Shown: in pieces, positions 38,191 to 45,175 of the stretch
How the letters are laid out: every line of letters starts with the position of its first letter
Position numbering within the stretch: position 1 is the first letter of the stretch
Source of the DNA: Candidatus Accumulibacter necessarius
Lineage (GTDB): Bacteria; Pseudomonadota; Gammaproteobacteria; Burkholderiales; Rhodocyclaceae
Reading direction: 5' to 3'
NCBI GenBank assembly: GCA_017302435.1
Contig: JAFLDL010000040.1
Location: forward strand, 1 to 45,175
DNA: 45,175 bases
Position numbers and translations under genes: made by a program
The notes under the pieces: model-generated
Told to the model about the DNA's origin: nothing
What the model saw: the letters and a program-made list of their open reading frames with translations, nothing else
Databases searched by the model: none

Positions 38191-40107
38191 ATGCATGTTC
38201 TATTCGAAGAAGACGGGGCCTTCAAGGCGGCCACCATTGTCACCGACAACGACAGCTCGCTGCAGGTCGAGACGGTCTCCGGCAAGCGCAGCAAAATCAA
38301 GGCAACGAACGTACTGCTGCGCTACAGCGAACCGGTACCGACGGCGTTGCTCGATCAGGCCGAAGTTCTGGCCAGCGAAATCGAGCCCGACTTTCTCTGG
38401 GAGTGTCTGGGTGACGACGAGTTTTCCTTTTCCGATTTCGCCAGCGAGTATTTCGGTCATACCGGTACCGCGGTCGAGACTGCGGCGCTACTCTTGGCCC
38501 TGCATTCGGCGCCAATCTATTTCCACCGCAAGGGCAAGGGACGTTTCCGCAAGGCTCCAGCCGAAATTCTCCAGGCGGCCCTCACCGGTCTTGAAAAAAA
38601 ACGCCAGCAAGCTCTGAGCATCGAGCGCATGGTCGGTCAGCTCACGGCTTTCTCGCTGCCGCCCGAGTTCCCGCCAATTCTCGGCCAACTGCTTTACAAG
38701 CCCGACCGGAACCGGGGTGAAACCAAGGCACTGGAAGCGGCGTGCAGCGAAACCGGCCTGACGGCCGCCCACCTCCTTGAAAAATGCGGTGCCATCCGCT
38801 CGGCGTACGACTATCACCTGCAGCGCTTTCTGCTCGAACAATTCCCGCGTGGCACTGCCTTCCCGGCAACCGAAGCGCCGCAGTTCCCGAAGGGCCTGCC
38901 ACGTGCCGACGTCCAGGCCTTTTCGATTGATGACGCGACGACCACCGAAATCGACGACGCTTTCTCTCTCCAGACACTGCCCGGCCTGGGCTGGCGAGTC
39001 GGTATCCACATTGCCGCCCCATCGCTGGGGATCGCGCCGGGATCGCCACTTGACGAGATCGCGCGCGCAAGGCTATCAACCGTTTACATGCCGGGCAGCA
39101 AGATCACCATGCTGCCGAATACGGCGGTCGAACGGTTCACGCTCTCGAGCGGCCGCGAGGTTCCGACTGTTTCACTCTACCTCACGGTGACGCCGGAACT
39201 TGAGATCACTGCCTGTGAGTCGCGCCTGGAGATCGTTCCGGTCGTAGCCAACCTGCGCCATCACGACGTTGAGCCGCAGTTCAATGAGCAAACGATTGCC
39301 AATGGGCTGCCCGAGTTCGCCTTTCGCGACGAGTTGCTGACACTCTGGCATCTCGCCAATGCCTGCGAAGGCCGGCGAGGCAAACCGTCGGCGATGCAGG
39401 GGAATCACGACTACAACTTTCGCATCGACGGTGATCTTGTCGATGCCGAGGCCTGCCGGGTCGAGATCTCTGCGCGCCGGCGTGGCAGCCCACTCGACAA
39501 ACTGGTCGCCGAACTGATGATCGTCGCCAACAGCACCTGGGGTGGTCTGCTTGCCCACAAGGGAGTGGCCGCCATCTACCGCGTGCAGACCGGTGGCAAG
39601 GTGCGCATGAGCACCTCACCACAGGCGCACGAAGGGCTGGGAGTAAAGCAGTATGCCTGGTCATCGTCGCCGCTGCGCCGCTACGTTGACCTGCTCAATC
39701 AGTGGCAGTTGATCGCCTGCCTGACTGGTGAGACACCACCCTTCGCCGCCCGCTCGGACGCGTTGTTCGCGGCCTTGCGCGATTTCGAGCTGACCTACAG
39801 TGCCTACGCCGAATTCCAGCGAAGCATGGAACGTTACTGGTGTCTGCGCTGGCTGCGTCAGCAAGGAATGGACACCATTGCGGCGACGATTGTCGGCCGC
39901 GAAAACCTGGCCAGACTCGACCACCTTCCTCTCACCCAGCGCGTCCCTTCGGCGCCGGATCTCAAGCCCGGGGAACGAATTCGGTTGCGGATCGAGTCGA
40001 TCGACTACCTGACGCTTGCTCTCGGCTGCCGATACGTGGAAACGCTTGCGCCTGCAGGGACCCCCGAGGACGGGGCCGAGGACGAAACGCTGGAGGCGAT
40101 GGGTTGA
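38191..40107 (+). CDS. RNB-domain ribonuclease (RNase II/R family)
   Basis: A 638-residue exoribonuclease-like protein. The RNB catalytic motif is DDATTTEIDDAFSL (residues 247-260) with the metal-binding aspartates. Other RNB blocks are RLSTVYMPGSKITMLP, RRRGSPLDKLVAELMIVANS and YAWSSSPLRRYVDLLNQWQL. The N-terminal MHVLFEEDGAFKAATIVTDN and the lack of an obvious cold-shock pair at the start fit the betaproteobacterial RNase II-like group rather than E. coli RNase R. A short C-terminal S1-like tail is present. Confidence 0.88.
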   Translation: MHVLFEEDGAFKAATIVTDNDSSLQVETVSGKRSKIKATNVLLRYSEPVPTALLDQAEVLASEIEPDFLWECLGDDEFSFSDFASEYFGHTGTAVETAALLLALHSAPIYFHRKGKGRFRKAPAEILQAALTGLEKKRQQALSIERMVGQLTAFSLPPEFPPILGQLLYKPDRNRGETKALEAACSETGLTAAHLLEKCGAIRSAYDYHLQRFLLEQFPRGTAFPATEAPQFPKGLPRADVQAFSIDDATTTEIDDAFSLQTLPGLGWRVGIHIAAPSLGIAPGSPLDEIARARLSTVYMPGSKITMLPNTAVERFTLSSGREVPTVSLYLTVTPELEITACESRLEIVPVVANLRHHDVEPQFNEQTIANGLPEFAFRDELLTLWHLANACEGRRGKPSAMQGNHDYNFRIDGDLVDAEACRVEISARRRGSPLDKLVAELMIVANSTWGGLLAHKGVAAIYRVQTGGKVRMSTSPQAHEGLGVKQYAWSSSPLRRYVDLLNQWQLIACLTGETPPFAARSDALFAALRDFELTYSAYAEFQRSMERYWCLRWLRQQGMDTIAATIVGRENLARLDHLPLTQRVPSAPDLKPGERIRLRIESIDYLTLALGCRYVETLAPAGTPEDGAEDETLEAMG

Positions 40108-40108
40108 A

Positions 40109-40999
40109 GTGAACGCCGGCTCGCGTGATTCGGTCATGCAATGGATTTCCGAACACAGGCTGTGGCTGGCGCTCGGTGTATCGCTGCTGCTACACGGCCT
40201 GGTGCTGTCGCTCCACTTCAAATTCCCCGACGCCTCGCGGACTTTCAAGGACCGCGCACTCGATGTCATTCTGGTGAACAGCCGTTCGGCCCGCCCCCCT
40301 GCCGAAGCCCACGCGCAGGCACAGGCCAACCTGGACAACGGCGGCAACACCGAGCACGATCGCCGCGCGAAGACACCTCTGCCTCCTGCACCCAGGCATC
40401 AGGAAGGCGACGACCTCGAGCATTCGCGAAAGCGAATCCAGGCGCTTGAAGCCCATCAGCAAAGACTCGCGACGCAGGTCGAGAGCAAGAGCATGGTCGC
40501 TCCGACTGCCGACCGGGAAGCCCAACCGGAGCCCGTACCCCATGCCAGCGGTCGCGACCTCGCGCAGAGCGCACTCGCGATGGCGCGCCTTGAAGGCGAG
40601 ATCGCCAAGGAACTCGATGACTACAATAGGCGGCCACGCAAGAAGTTCATCGGGACCAGTGCGATGGAATACCGCTTCGCACAATACTTCGAGGAGTGGC
40701 GGATCAAGGTCGAACGCGTTGGCACCCTCAATTATCCGGAAGCGGCCCGGGGAAAACTCTATGGCAGCCTGGTCCTGACGGTGACGATCCAGAGCGACGG
40801 CACGGTCGTCGGAATAGAAATCAACCGTTCGTCAGGCCACAAGATCCTTGACGATGCCGCTCGCCGGATCGTCGCCATGGCGTCGCCCTTCGCCGCTTTC
40901 CCGCCCGCCATCCGGCACGATACCGATGTCCTGGAGATTACCCGCACCTGGAACTTTACCCAGCGTGACAGCCTCGAGACCAAGGCCGCCAGACGATGA
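40109..40999 (+). CDS. TonB-family energy transducer
   Basis: A 296-residue protein with one N-terminal membrane segment (LALGVSLLLHGLVLSLHF). A long Ala/Gln/Glu/Arg-rich periplasmic stretch follows, with an HSRKRIQALEAHQQRLATQV coiled-coil part, and then a TonB C-terminal domain (LNYPEAARGKLYGSLVLTVT, IEINRSSGHKILDDAARRIV). No exbBD genes are adjacent. The start is uncertain: GTG at 40109 has GGAGG 12 bases upstream, ATG at 40136 has none. It overlaps aroE by four bases. Confidence 0.85.
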   Translation: MNAGSRDSVMQWISEHRLWLALGVSLLLHGLVLSLHFKFPDASRTFKDRALDVILVNSRSARPPAEAHAQAQANLDNGGNTEHDRRAKTPLPPAPRHQEGDDLEHSRKRIQALEAHQQRLATQVESKSMVAPTADREAQPEPVPHASGRDLAQSALAMARLEGEIAKELDDYNRRPRKKFIGTSAMEYRFAQYFEEWRIKVERVGTLNYPEAARGKLYGSLVLTVTIQSDGTVVGIEINRSSGHKILDDAARRIVAMASPFAAFPPAIRHDTDVLEITRTWNFTQRDSLETKAARR

Positions 41000-41835
41000 G
41001 CGACCGTTACTGTGTCTTCGGCAACCCGATTGGCCATAGCCGGTCGCCGGCCATCCACGCGGCCTTCGCTGCCCAATGCCGCCAGGACCTCATCTACGAA
41101 GCGATCCTGGCGCCAAGGGATGGCTTTGTCGATGCTGTGCGTAGTTTTGTCGCTGGCAGCGGTCGTGGTGCCAACGTCACGGTGCCGTTCAAAGAGGAAG
41201 CCTGCCTGCTGGCAAATCGGCTGACCGACAGGGCCAAGGTTGCCGGCGCGGTCAACACGCTGGTTTTCGACGGGGCAGGCATGCTCGGCGACAACACAGA
41301 TGGCTATGGGCTGCTGCGTGACCTGACACTCAATCTGGGCTACCAGGCGGCTGGCAAGCGCGTCCTCCTGCTTGGCGCGGGCGGCGCGGCGCGTGGCGTC
41401 ATCGGGCCCTTGCTCGACACTCGACCGGCAGCCCTGGTGGTCGCCAACCGCACCGCCGATCGGGCCCGCGACCTCGCACAACGCTTACCCGTGACCACTT
41501 CGCTGCGTGGCTGTGATTACGCGGAGCTCGCCGGCCAATCCTTCGATCTGGTGATCAACGCCACTTCGGCCAGCCTTGGCGGCCAACTCCCGCCCTTGCC
41601 CAAGGGGATTTTTGCGGCCGACAGCCTGGCTTACGACATGATGTATGGCCAAGGCCAGACGCCTTTTCTGGTTTTCGCTGGGAGCCAGGGCGTGGCGCGC
41701 TTGGCTGATGGTCTTGGCATGCTTGTCGAGCAGGCGGCCGAAGCATTCCGCATCTGGCGCGGGATCCGGCCTGACACGAAGCCAGTAATGGCCATGCTGC
41801 GCGTCGCCGAGGCCGCCACTTCGGCGACGCGATGA
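40996..41835 (+). CDS. aroE: Shikimate dehydrogenase AroE
   Basis: A 279-residue NADPH-dependent enzyme of aromatic amino-acid synthesis. The shikimate site has FGNPIGHSRSPAIHAAF and NVTVPFKEEA; the NADP fold has LLLGAGGAARGV with NRTADRA. NATSASLGGQLPPLP and YDMMYGQGQTPFL are the remaining signatures. It is coupled to the tonB-type gene and to mtgA by ATGA overlaps. Confidence 0.95.
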   Translation: MSDRYCVFGNPIGHSRSPAIHAAFAAQCRQDLIYEAILAPRDGFVDAVRSFVAGSGRGANVTVPFKEEACLLANRLTDRAKVAGAVNTLVFDGAGMLGDNTDGYGLLRDLTLNLGYQAAGKRVLLLGAGGAARGVIGPLLDTRPAALVVANRTADRARDLAQRLPVTTSLRGCDYAELAGQSFDLVINATSASLGGQLPPLPKGIFAADSLAYDMMYGQGQTPFLVFAGSQGVARLADGLGMLVEQAAEAFRIWRGIRPDTKPVMAMLRVAEAATSATR

Positions 41836-42524
41836 GCGTCACCCGGTGGCTGAAGCGGCTGCTGCTTGCCTGCATCGCCCTGCTGCTTCTCTATCAGTTC
41901 TGGCTTTTTTGCTGGGTTCTGTGGTGGAACTGGTTCAACCCGGACAGCACTCGTTTCATGAGCCTTCGCCTCGCGGAGTTGCAGCTCAAGGATCCACAGG
42001 CACAACTGAAAAAGCAATGGGTCGGTTACGACCGCATCTCAGCCAACCTGAAGCGTGCAATCATTGCCGCCGAAGACGCCAAGTTCGTCGATCACGAGGG
42101 ATTCGACTGGGAAGGTATCCAGCACGCAATAGAGAAGAACCAAAGGAAGGGGCGCATCGTCGCCGGTGGCTCGACGATTTCGCAGCAACTCGCCAAGAAC
42201 CTTTTCCTGACCCCTGCGAAGACGACCTGGCGAAAGGCTGAAGAGGCGATTGTCACGCTGATGCTGGAAACCATCTGGAGCAAGCAGCGCATCTTCGAGG
42301 TTTACCTCAACGTCATCGAGTGGGGTAACGGTGTGTTTGGCGCCGAGGCCGCGGCCCGTCACTATTACGGCGTCACTGCCGCACAGCTGACGCCCGAGCA
42401 GGCCGCGCGACTTGCGGGAATGGTCCCCAGCCCTCGCTTCTACGATCGCAACCGCAACGCACCGGGTCTGGCCAGGAAAACGACGATCATCCTCGCCCGC
42501 ATGCGGTCTGCTGATCTCCCCTGA
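41832..42524 (+). CDS. mtgA: Monofunctional peptidoglycan transglycosylase MtgA
   Basis: A 230-residue glycosyltransferase 51 that polymerises lipid II. One membrane anchor (LLLACIALLLLYQFWLFCWV). The catalytic block is AIIAAEDAKFVDHEGFDW with the essential glutamate. GGSTISQQLAKNLFL and YLNVIEWGNGVFGAEAAARH complete the family set. The start overlaps the aroE stop. Confidence 0.95.
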   Translation: MSVTRWLKRLLLACIALLLLYQFWLFCWVLWWNWFNPDSTRFMSLRLAELQLKDPQAQLKKQWVGYDRISANLKRAIIAAEDAKFVDHEGFDWEGIQHAIEKNQRKGRIVAGGSTISQQLAKNLFLTPAKTTWRKAEEAIVTLMLETIWSKQRIFEVYLNVIEWGNGVFGAEAAARHYYGVTAAQLTPEQAARLAGMVPSPRFYDRNRNAPGLARKTTIILARMRSADLP

Positions 42525-42654
42525 CGCTGCAACCAGAGGTGTCGGCCAAGTCGGCGACAAGCTGGCGAGTGATCGCCAAGCCTGAGATACTGTCGCTATT
42601 TCCTCGGCGCCTTGGCGGCCTTTTCCTGACCACAAATGCTGGAGTAATCCCCTC

Positions 42655-43176
42655 ATGAAGCTTCGCACTGTCTTTCTGCTGCTCGTCCTTGGCGTCATTG
42701 CTGCTTTTTCAGCGCTCAACTGGAGCGCCTTCATCACTCCAACCACGCTCTCCCTGGGTCTGGCTGAAGTGCAGGCGCCACTCGGGGTCATCATGCTCGG
42801 CGTAGTGGGTTTTCTCACCGCATTCTTCCTGGTCTTTGTCGTTTACGTGCAGGCTTCTGCACTCTTCGACTCCCGGCGTCATGCACAGGAACTGCAGGTC
42901 AACCGGGAACTGGCCGACAAGGCCGAGGCCTCACGCTTCACCGAGCTGCGCAGATTCCTTGAGGCGGAGTTGCAGAAGCTGGCCGGCCGCGGCACCGGAT
43001 CGACGGTTGCCAGCAATCCGGCCATCCTGGCCAGACTGGACCAGCTGGAAGAGAAGCTTCTGACCGCGGTGGAGCAGTCAGGCAACAGTCTCGCCGCCTG
43101 CATCGGTGAACTCGAAGACCGACTCGAAAGGAAGGAGGAGCAGCTTCCTTCACAGGGGCAAAAGAGCGCCTCCTGA
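42655..43176 (+). CDS. LapA-domain-like membrane protein
   Basis: A 173-residue protein with two N-terminal membrane segments (FLLLVLGVIAAFSALNWSAF; GVIMLGVVGFLTAFFLVFVV) separated by a short loop. A cytoplasmic coiled-coil-like tail (HAQELQVNRELADKAEASRF to the end) follows. The arrangement matches lipopolysaccharide assembly protein A-domain proteins; function is inferred. Followed by a bidirectional terminator. Confidence 0.7.
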   Translation: MKLRTVFLLLVLGVIAAFSALNWSAFITPTTLSLGLAEVQAPLGVIMLGVVGFLTAFFLVFVVYVQASALFDSRRHAQELQVNRELADKAEASRFTELRRFLEAELQKLAGRGTGSTVASNPAILARLDQLEEKLLTAVEQSGNSLAACIGELEDRLERKEEQLPSQGQKSAS

Positions 43177-43284
43177 GCAGCTCATCGCGCAACCCACGGG
43201 CCCCCGCCGGCAAGCCACCCGGTCCGAGGACGCATTCGTCGAAAGGCGATACCATCGTGATCAAACGAGCAAACGATGGCGAAG

Positions 43285-43309
43285 AAAAACCCGCACCAGG
43301 CGGGTTTTT
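43285..43309. terminator. Bidirectional rho-independent terminator
   Basis: AAAAACCCGC and GCGGGTTTTT form a perfect ten-base stem with a five-base loop. The T tract is present on both strands, so it can end both the lapA-type gene and the convergent rhlE. Confidence 0.85.
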
Positions 43310-43329
43310 CAGTCAAGTACCGGGGCCTA

Positions 43330-44745
43330 TCAGCGATCGCCGTAGGTGCGGCGGGCGCCGCCGTGAGTGGCTTTCGCGGACTCATGGTAGGGCGCGCGAG
43401 GCGGGCCATCGCGTCGGGGAGCGGATGGCTTGCTGAAGCGGCTATCGGCTTGTCCGACCGGCTGGCCATAGCTGCGCTTCTCGCCGCCCTTCCAGGCTGG
43501 CTTGCCAGCCGGGCGGGGAGTGGCCGACGGCCGGCGAGTCGGCTCATGGCCGACAACGACCTCGACCGGAATCATCTGCTTGGTGAAGCGTTCGATCTTC
43601 CTGACGTTGAATTGCTCGGCGTGATGGACCAGCGAAATCGCCAGACCACTGCGGCCGGCGCGACCGGTGCGACCAATCCGGTGCACATAGTCTTCGGCGG
43701 CCTTCGGCAAATCATAGTTGAACACGTGCGTGATTGTGGGAACGTCGATTCCACGGGCGGCGACGTCGGTAGCGACCAGGATTCTCACCTGACCACGACG
43801 CATCGCCGCAAGGGTACGGTTACGGGCACCCTGATGCATATCGCCATGCAGCGCCGCGGCGTTGAGCCCAGCGACGTTCAGGCGATCGCTGACGGTGTCG
43901 GCATCGCGCTTGGTAGCGGTGAAAACCAGCGCCTGATCGATCGAAGCATCACGCAGCAGGTGGTCGAGCAGGCGGTTCTTGTGCGCCAGATCGTCGACAA
44001 AATGCATCCGTTGCTCGATATGGTCGTGTCTGGCCGAAACCGCATCAACCTGTATCCGTAATGCAGCGCGCGTCATGCGCTGAGCCAGTTCTCCGACGGT
44101 GCCGTCGAGCGTCGCCGAAAACAGCATTGTCTGGCGCGAAGCAGGCGTCGCCGCAACGATCCTTTCGATGTCTTCGATGAAACCCATGTCCAGCATGCGA
44201 TCGGCTTCGTCAAGGACCAGCACCTGCAACTGCGAGAAATCGATCTTCCCCGAACTCATGTGATCAATCAGGCGACCTGGCGTGGCGACCAGGATTTCCG
44301 GATTGCGACCGAGGAGCTCCATCTGCTTCGGGTAAGGCATACCTCCCAGGATGGCCACTGCTCGTACCTGATTGAGCTGGCGACCATACTTCTCGGTTGC
44401 CGCTGTCACCTGCAGTGCAAGTTCGCGGGTGGGCGTCAGTACCAGCATTCTTGGCTGCGCCGCCTGAAAGCGGTGGCGATCATGACCGCGCCCCGGTGCT
44501 GGGCGGCGCTCCTGGACCGCCGTCCGCGCGGCAGCAGGCAAGCGCTGCTCCGAGGCAAAGCGATGCAGCGCCGGCAGCATGAAGGCAGCGGTCTTGCCGG
44601 AGCCGGTCTGCGAGGAAACCAGCAGGTCGCGGCCAGTCAGGGCAGCGGGAATGGCTTGAGTCTGAACCGGCGTTGGTTCGCTGTAGCCGGAGTCGGTAAG
44701 TGCTTTGAGGATGGCCGGGTGAAGGCCGATTTCTGCAAAAGTCAT
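43330..44745 (-). CDS. rhlE: DEAD-box RNA helicase, RhlE type
   Basis: A 471-residue helicase. Motif Q (GYSEPTPVQTQAIP), I (SSQTGSGKTAAF), Ia (PTRELALQ), GG, TPGRL, II (DEADRMLDMGF), III (SATLD), and in domain 2 HGDMHQGARNRTL, VATDVAARGIDV and HRIGRTGRAGRSG are complete. An insert of about 30 basic residues (QERRPAPGRGHDRHRF) sits between motifs I and Ia. The C-terminal 90 residues are Arg/Pro/Lys-rich, as in RhlE. The ATG at 44745 is preceded by a leader of about 250 bases if the promoter at 45004-45031 is used. Confidence 0.94.
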   Translation of the reverse strand: MTFAEIGLHPAILKALTDSGYSEPTPVQTQAIPAALTGRDLLVSSQTGSGKTAAFMLPALHRFASEQRLPAAARTAVQERRPAPGRGHDRHRFQAAQPRMLVLTPTRELALQVTAATEKYGRQLNQVRAVAILGGMPYPKQMELLGRNPEILVATPGRLIDHMSSGKIDFSQLQVLVLDEADRMLDMGFIEDIERIVAATPASRQTMLFSATLDGTVGELAQRMTRAALRIQVDAVSARHDHIEQRMHFVDDLAHKNRLLDHLLRDASIDQALVFTATKRDADTVSDRLNVAGLNAAALHGDMHQGARNRTLAAMRRGQVRILVATDVAARGIDVPTITHVFNYDLPKAAEDYVHRIGRTGRAGRSGLAISLVHHAEQFNVRKIERFTKQMIPVEVVVGHEPTRRPSATPRPAGKPAWKGGEKRSYGQPVGQADSRFSKPSAPRRDGPPRAPYHESAKATHGGARRTYGDR

Positions 44746-44872
44746 GTTCTCTTTCGTGTGGAGGTGCCGTGCGCAGTCACAAGGGCGTGGCGCACTGCTG
44801 AAGCAATAAAGGCAACGCCAACCAACGAAAAGCTGAGAGACAGACGCTGTTCGATCAACAGAAGTCAGCACC

Positions 44873-44910
44873 AATCAGCACAAAAGCTTTGTGCCAGAAC
44901 GGCGCTGATT
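44873..44910 (-). other. Hairpin in the rhlE 5' leader
   Basis: An inner hairpin GCACAAA-AGC-TTTGTGC (44878-44894) lies within an outer pair AATCAGC (44873-44879) and GCTGATT (44904-44910). The two share GC at 44878-44879 and could compete. It may regulate rhlE, but no named RNA element is recognised. Confidence 0.35.
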
Positions 44911-45003
44911 GAATCGACACCAGAAGGCAGGAGGGCTTGAGAGTTACGGCCAGGTTCGCGATGCTCGCTGCACGCCGCAGGGACCCTGCGTTGTGCGGCG
45001 CGC

Positions 45004-45031
45004 ATTATAGCACCCGGTCGCCTGCCGTCCA
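45004..45031 (-). promoter_or_regulatory. Possible sigma-70 promoter of rhlE
   Basis: Minus strand has a perfect TATAAT at 45004-45009. The hexamer TGGACG (45026-45031) lies 16 bases upstream and matches four of six -35 bases. Confidence 0.4.
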
Positions 45032-45069
45032 GCTTTCTTTGCAGATTGGGCAGGGCAATTGCATGAATC

Positions 45070-45174
45070 TTATACAAGACCGAGCAGTTCCGCGCGGAAG
45101 GTATCGGAGGTAGCGGCGATGAGGCGCTGAACCTTGAGACCGCCCTTGCGCTTGGTCGGGGAGAGGCGGATGAG
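45070..45174 (-). CDS. Partial gene at the right edge, C-terminal 34 residues
   Basis: The minus strand reads without a stop from the window edge to a TAA at 45070-45072: LIRLSPTKRKGGLKVQRLIA followed by ATSDTFRAELLGLV. The sequence looks like a genuine protein end. It resembles transposase C-termini, but the family cannot be fixed from this length. Confidence 0.35.
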   Translation of the reverse strand, partial: LIRLSPTKRKGGLKVQRLIAATSDTFRAELLGLV

Positions 45175-45175
45175 A

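Overview
The window looks like a chromosomal segment of a high-GC, nitrogen-fixing betaproteobacterium. My best guess is Rhodocyclales (Accumulibacter/Azoarcus/Dechloromonas-like). This rests on gene content and on the order nifB-fdxN ... nifA-nifL <> rnfABCDGEH, which resembles the accessory nif region of Azotobacter and Pseudomonas stutzeri. No rRNA or tRNA gene was seen, so the taxon is an inference.

Layout. (1) 1-1513: insertion-sequence debris: a transposase tail, an IS21 istA fragment joined to a truncated IS66 tnpB, a shortened IS66 tnpA, an IS66-type end at 1309 and a fragment of the gene it entered. (2) 1673-7657: a SIR2-like gene with its own NifA site and sigma-54 promoter, convergent with a minus-strand operon nifB-fdxN-(nifO remnant)-flavodiiron protein-[2Fe-2S] ferredoxin-FeSII/Shethna-like protein-draG, which starts at a textbook NifA/sigma-54 promoter. 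(3) 7755-10589: a caspase-like secreted protein, a zinc-ribbon membrane protein and a small exported protein, lying between nifB and nifA. (4) 10901-19723: nifLA and the divergent rnfABCDGEH operon. One TGT-N10-ACA site lies between two opposed sigma-54-type promoters. (5) 19824-21496: an orphan antitoxin, an IS4-type transposase remnant and a small membrane protein. (6) 21986-24462: ubiU-ubiV-ubiT (oxygen-independent ubiquinone synthesis) behind an FNR-type box centred near -41. (7) 24487-30018: a DMT transporter, a zinc alcohol dehydrogenase, and a DUF1302/ABC ATPase/outer-membrane lipoprotein-sorting set. (8) 30484-34901: an HDOD-GAF-histidine kinase beside a receiver-PAS-GGDEF-EAL protein. 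(9) 35097-45174: housekeeping genes (tpx, iclR-type, ykgJ-type, uppP, yqiA-type, RNase II-type, tonB-type, aroE, mtgA, lapA-type, rhlE) and a partial gene at the right edge.

How the parts fit. NifL senses redox and nitrogen state and restrains NifA. NifA with sigma-54 would switch on nifB (FeMo-cofactor precursor), rnf (electron supply to nitrogenase), nifLA itself and the SIR2-like gene. The nifB operon also carries an oxygen-reducing flavodiiron protein, a homologue of the FeSII protein that shields nitrogenase from oxygen, and DraG, which reactivates ADP-ribosylated Fe protein. It therefore reads as a cofactor, protection and reactivation operon. The least explained parts are the NifA-controlled SIR2-like gene and the three-gene caspase island inside an otherwise conserved nif block. 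The structural genes nifHDK and draT are not in this window.
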